The notes beneath the pieces were generated by a model. That model worked only from the letters and a program-made list of their open reading frames with translations, ran no database searches and was not told where the DNA came from. DNA of 5,516 bases from an uncultured Ellagibacter sp. (GTDB lineage: Bacteria > Actinomycetota > Coriobacteriia > Coriobacteriales > Eggerthellaceae). The stretch's first letter is position 1. The number at the start of each line of letters is the position of its first letter. The position numbers and the translations under genes are program-made. The DNA is taken from assembly GCA_934613165.1 (NCBI GenBank), contig CAKTSW010000115.1, positions 1-5,516 of the forward strand. The letters are read 5' to 3'. Shown piece after piece: positions 4,965 to 5,516 of the stretch.

Positions 4965-4981
4965 GCCTAGTTGGACGATTA

Positions 4982-5006
4982 CGCGTTGATAAGGGATTTC
5001 AACGCG
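4982..5006 (+). promoter_or_regulatory. 5'-leader stem-loop of the Asp23-family gene
   Basis: CGCGTTGA (4982-4989) pairs perfectly with TCAACGCG (4999-5006) around a nine-base loop. It lies just after the predicted transcript start and eight bases before the Shine-Dalgarno (AAAGGAG, 5014-5020), so it could affect translation or act as an operator. Confidence 0.45.
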
Positions 5007-5013
5007 CGTTGCG

Positions 5014-5020
5014 AAAGGAG
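5014..5020 (+). promoter_or_regulatory. Ribosome binding site of the Asp23-family gene
   Basis: AAAGGAG lies four bases before the ATG at 5025. It favours this ATG over an in-frame TTG at 4971, which falls right at the predicted transcription start. Confidence 0.7.
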
Positions 5021-5024
5021 CACC

Positions 5025-5372
5025 ATGAGCACAACGATTCCCGGCAATCTGCATGTTGCAAACGATGTTTTGGCCGACATGGTCGGATACGCGGCTCTTC
5101 AATGCTACGGCGTCGTCGGAATGGCGGCCCCCTCTGCCGCAGACGGCATCGCCAAGATCCTCCCCGCGTCGCGTCTGCGCCGCGGCATCGTGGTGACGAG
5201 CACCGAGGCGGGGGTTCATGTGGAGCTCTACGTCGTCATCGAATACGGCACCAACATCAGCGCCGTTTCCCAGAACCTCGTCGACCAGGTCACGTTCGCG
5301 CTCAAGGAATACGCGCGCGTGCCGCTCGACGGCGTCGAGGTTCACGTGCAGGGCGTGAAGGTTCGCAAGTAG
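5025..5372 (+). CDS. Asp23/Gls24 (DUF322, YloU-like) family protein
   Basis: This 115-residue protein matches the usual size of the short Asp23/Gls24 family. It opens with GNLHVANDVLADMVGYAAL, then the YGVVGM turn (28-33) typical of the family start. The second half, VHVELYVVIEYGTNISAVSQ and then DQVTFALKEYARV, gives the alternating strand and helix pattern, ending in GVEVHVQGVKV. There is no signal peptide or membrane segment, so it is cytoplasmic. Family members are linked to envelope stress and alkaline shock, but the biochemical role of YloU proteins is not settled. The neighbours (rpmB divergent, the next gene in the same direction) match the Bacillus subtilis rpmB-yloU-yloV order, which supports orthology. 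It probably shares a transcript with the following gene, 98 bases downstream. Confidence 0.9.
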   Translation: MSTTIPGNLHVANDVLADMVGYAALQCYGVVGMAAPSAADGIAKILPASRLRRGIVVTSTEAGVHVELYVVIEYGTNISAVSQNLVDQVTFALKEYARVPLDGVEVHVQGVKVRK

Positions 5373-5389
5373 CTCAGACGTTTCGGGCG

Positions 5390-5439
5390 CGCATGCCCTT
5401 GTGCCCCTCTTGGCGGGGCGCACTTATTAAAGGCATGCG
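5390..5439 (+). other. Nested stem-loops between the Asp23-like gene and the next gene
   Basis: CGCATGCC (5390-5397) pairs with GGCATGCG (5432-5439), extended by TT/AA after one mismatch. Inside it GTGC (5401-5404) pairs with GCAC (5420-5423), followed by CCC/GGG. No T-run follows, so this is not a classic terminator; an mRNA processing or attenuation element is possible. Confidence 0.5.
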
Positions 5440-5453
5440 GAGCCTGCGTGGTT

Positions 5454-5459
5454 AAGGAG
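5454..5459 (+). promoter_or_regulatory. Ribosome binding site of the last gene
   Basis: AAGGAG lies 11 bases before the ATG at 5471, a slightly long but usable spacing. Confidence 0.55.
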
Positions 5460-5470
5460 ACCATCCCACT

Positions 5471-5516
5471 ATGTCACAAACCCATACCGAAGCCGACGTG
5501 CTCGCTGCGATCGCTG
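5471..5516 (+). CDS. Start of a gene, probably DAK-domain YloV/FakA-like protein (partial)
   Basis: Only the first 15 residues (MSQTHTEADVLAAIA) are in the window; the gene continues past the right edge. The sequence is too short to identify alone. The call comes from position: the gene after yloU in this conserved neighbourhood is normally yloV, a DAK-domain protein related to fatty acid kinase subunit A, followed by recG. A start of the kind 'helix leading to the kinase domain' would suit it, but the diagnostic LNVxPVPDGDTGTNM motif would lie beyond the window. Confidence 0.55.
   Translation, partial: MSQTHTEADVLAAIA

Noticed and set aside
4971..5024. TTG start for the Asp23-family gene
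   Set aside because: The TTG falls at the predicted transcription start, and AAAGGAG directly precedes the ATG at 5025.

Overview
The window looks like chromosomal DNA from a high-GC anaerobic actinobacterium of the class Coriobacteriia, probably family Eggerthellaceae. Two things point there: the style of the three C-terminal S-layer homology (SLH) domains (Cys-rich start, then WYHDGVHFC and GLMTGY), and ribosome binding sites of the form AAAGGAG. The assignment rests on recall of family style, not on a search.

The window has two halves. Positions 1 to about 4510 form an accessory locus. It starts with a gene-free stretch (1-436) holding an operator-like inverted repeat and a 51-bp tandem repeat in which each unit carries a terminator-like hairpin. 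Next come a small serine recombinase (437-1048), a 262-bp intergenic stretch full of related short repeats (1049-1310), a small winged-helix DNA-binding protein (GTG start, 1311-1607), and a large secreted surface protein (1680-4448). The surface protein has a signal peptide, a Gly-rich 'AGIGGG' repeat region likely to be a parallel beta-helix, two InlB-type beta-repeat modules and three SLH domains. A strong stem-loop at 4479-4509 closes the locus.

Positions from about 4543 to the right end are core genome: rpmB (ribosomal protein L28, minus strand), then divergently an Asp23/Gls24 (YloU-like) gene, then the first 15 codons of a gene that by position should be the DAK-domain fatty-acid kinase protein (YloV/FakA-like). 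This rpmB-yloU-yloV order is conserved in many Gram-positive bacteria.

The accessory half is the interesting one. A recombinase, a one-domain regulator and an S-layer-anchored surface protein sit together, and short repeats lie just after the recombinase gene. One 11-bp repeat also recurs in inverted orientation just after the surface-protein stop. This fits a recombination-controlled or recombination-acquired surface-protein cassette. No inversion or excision can be shown from one sequence, and the 11-bp match alone is within chance expectation.
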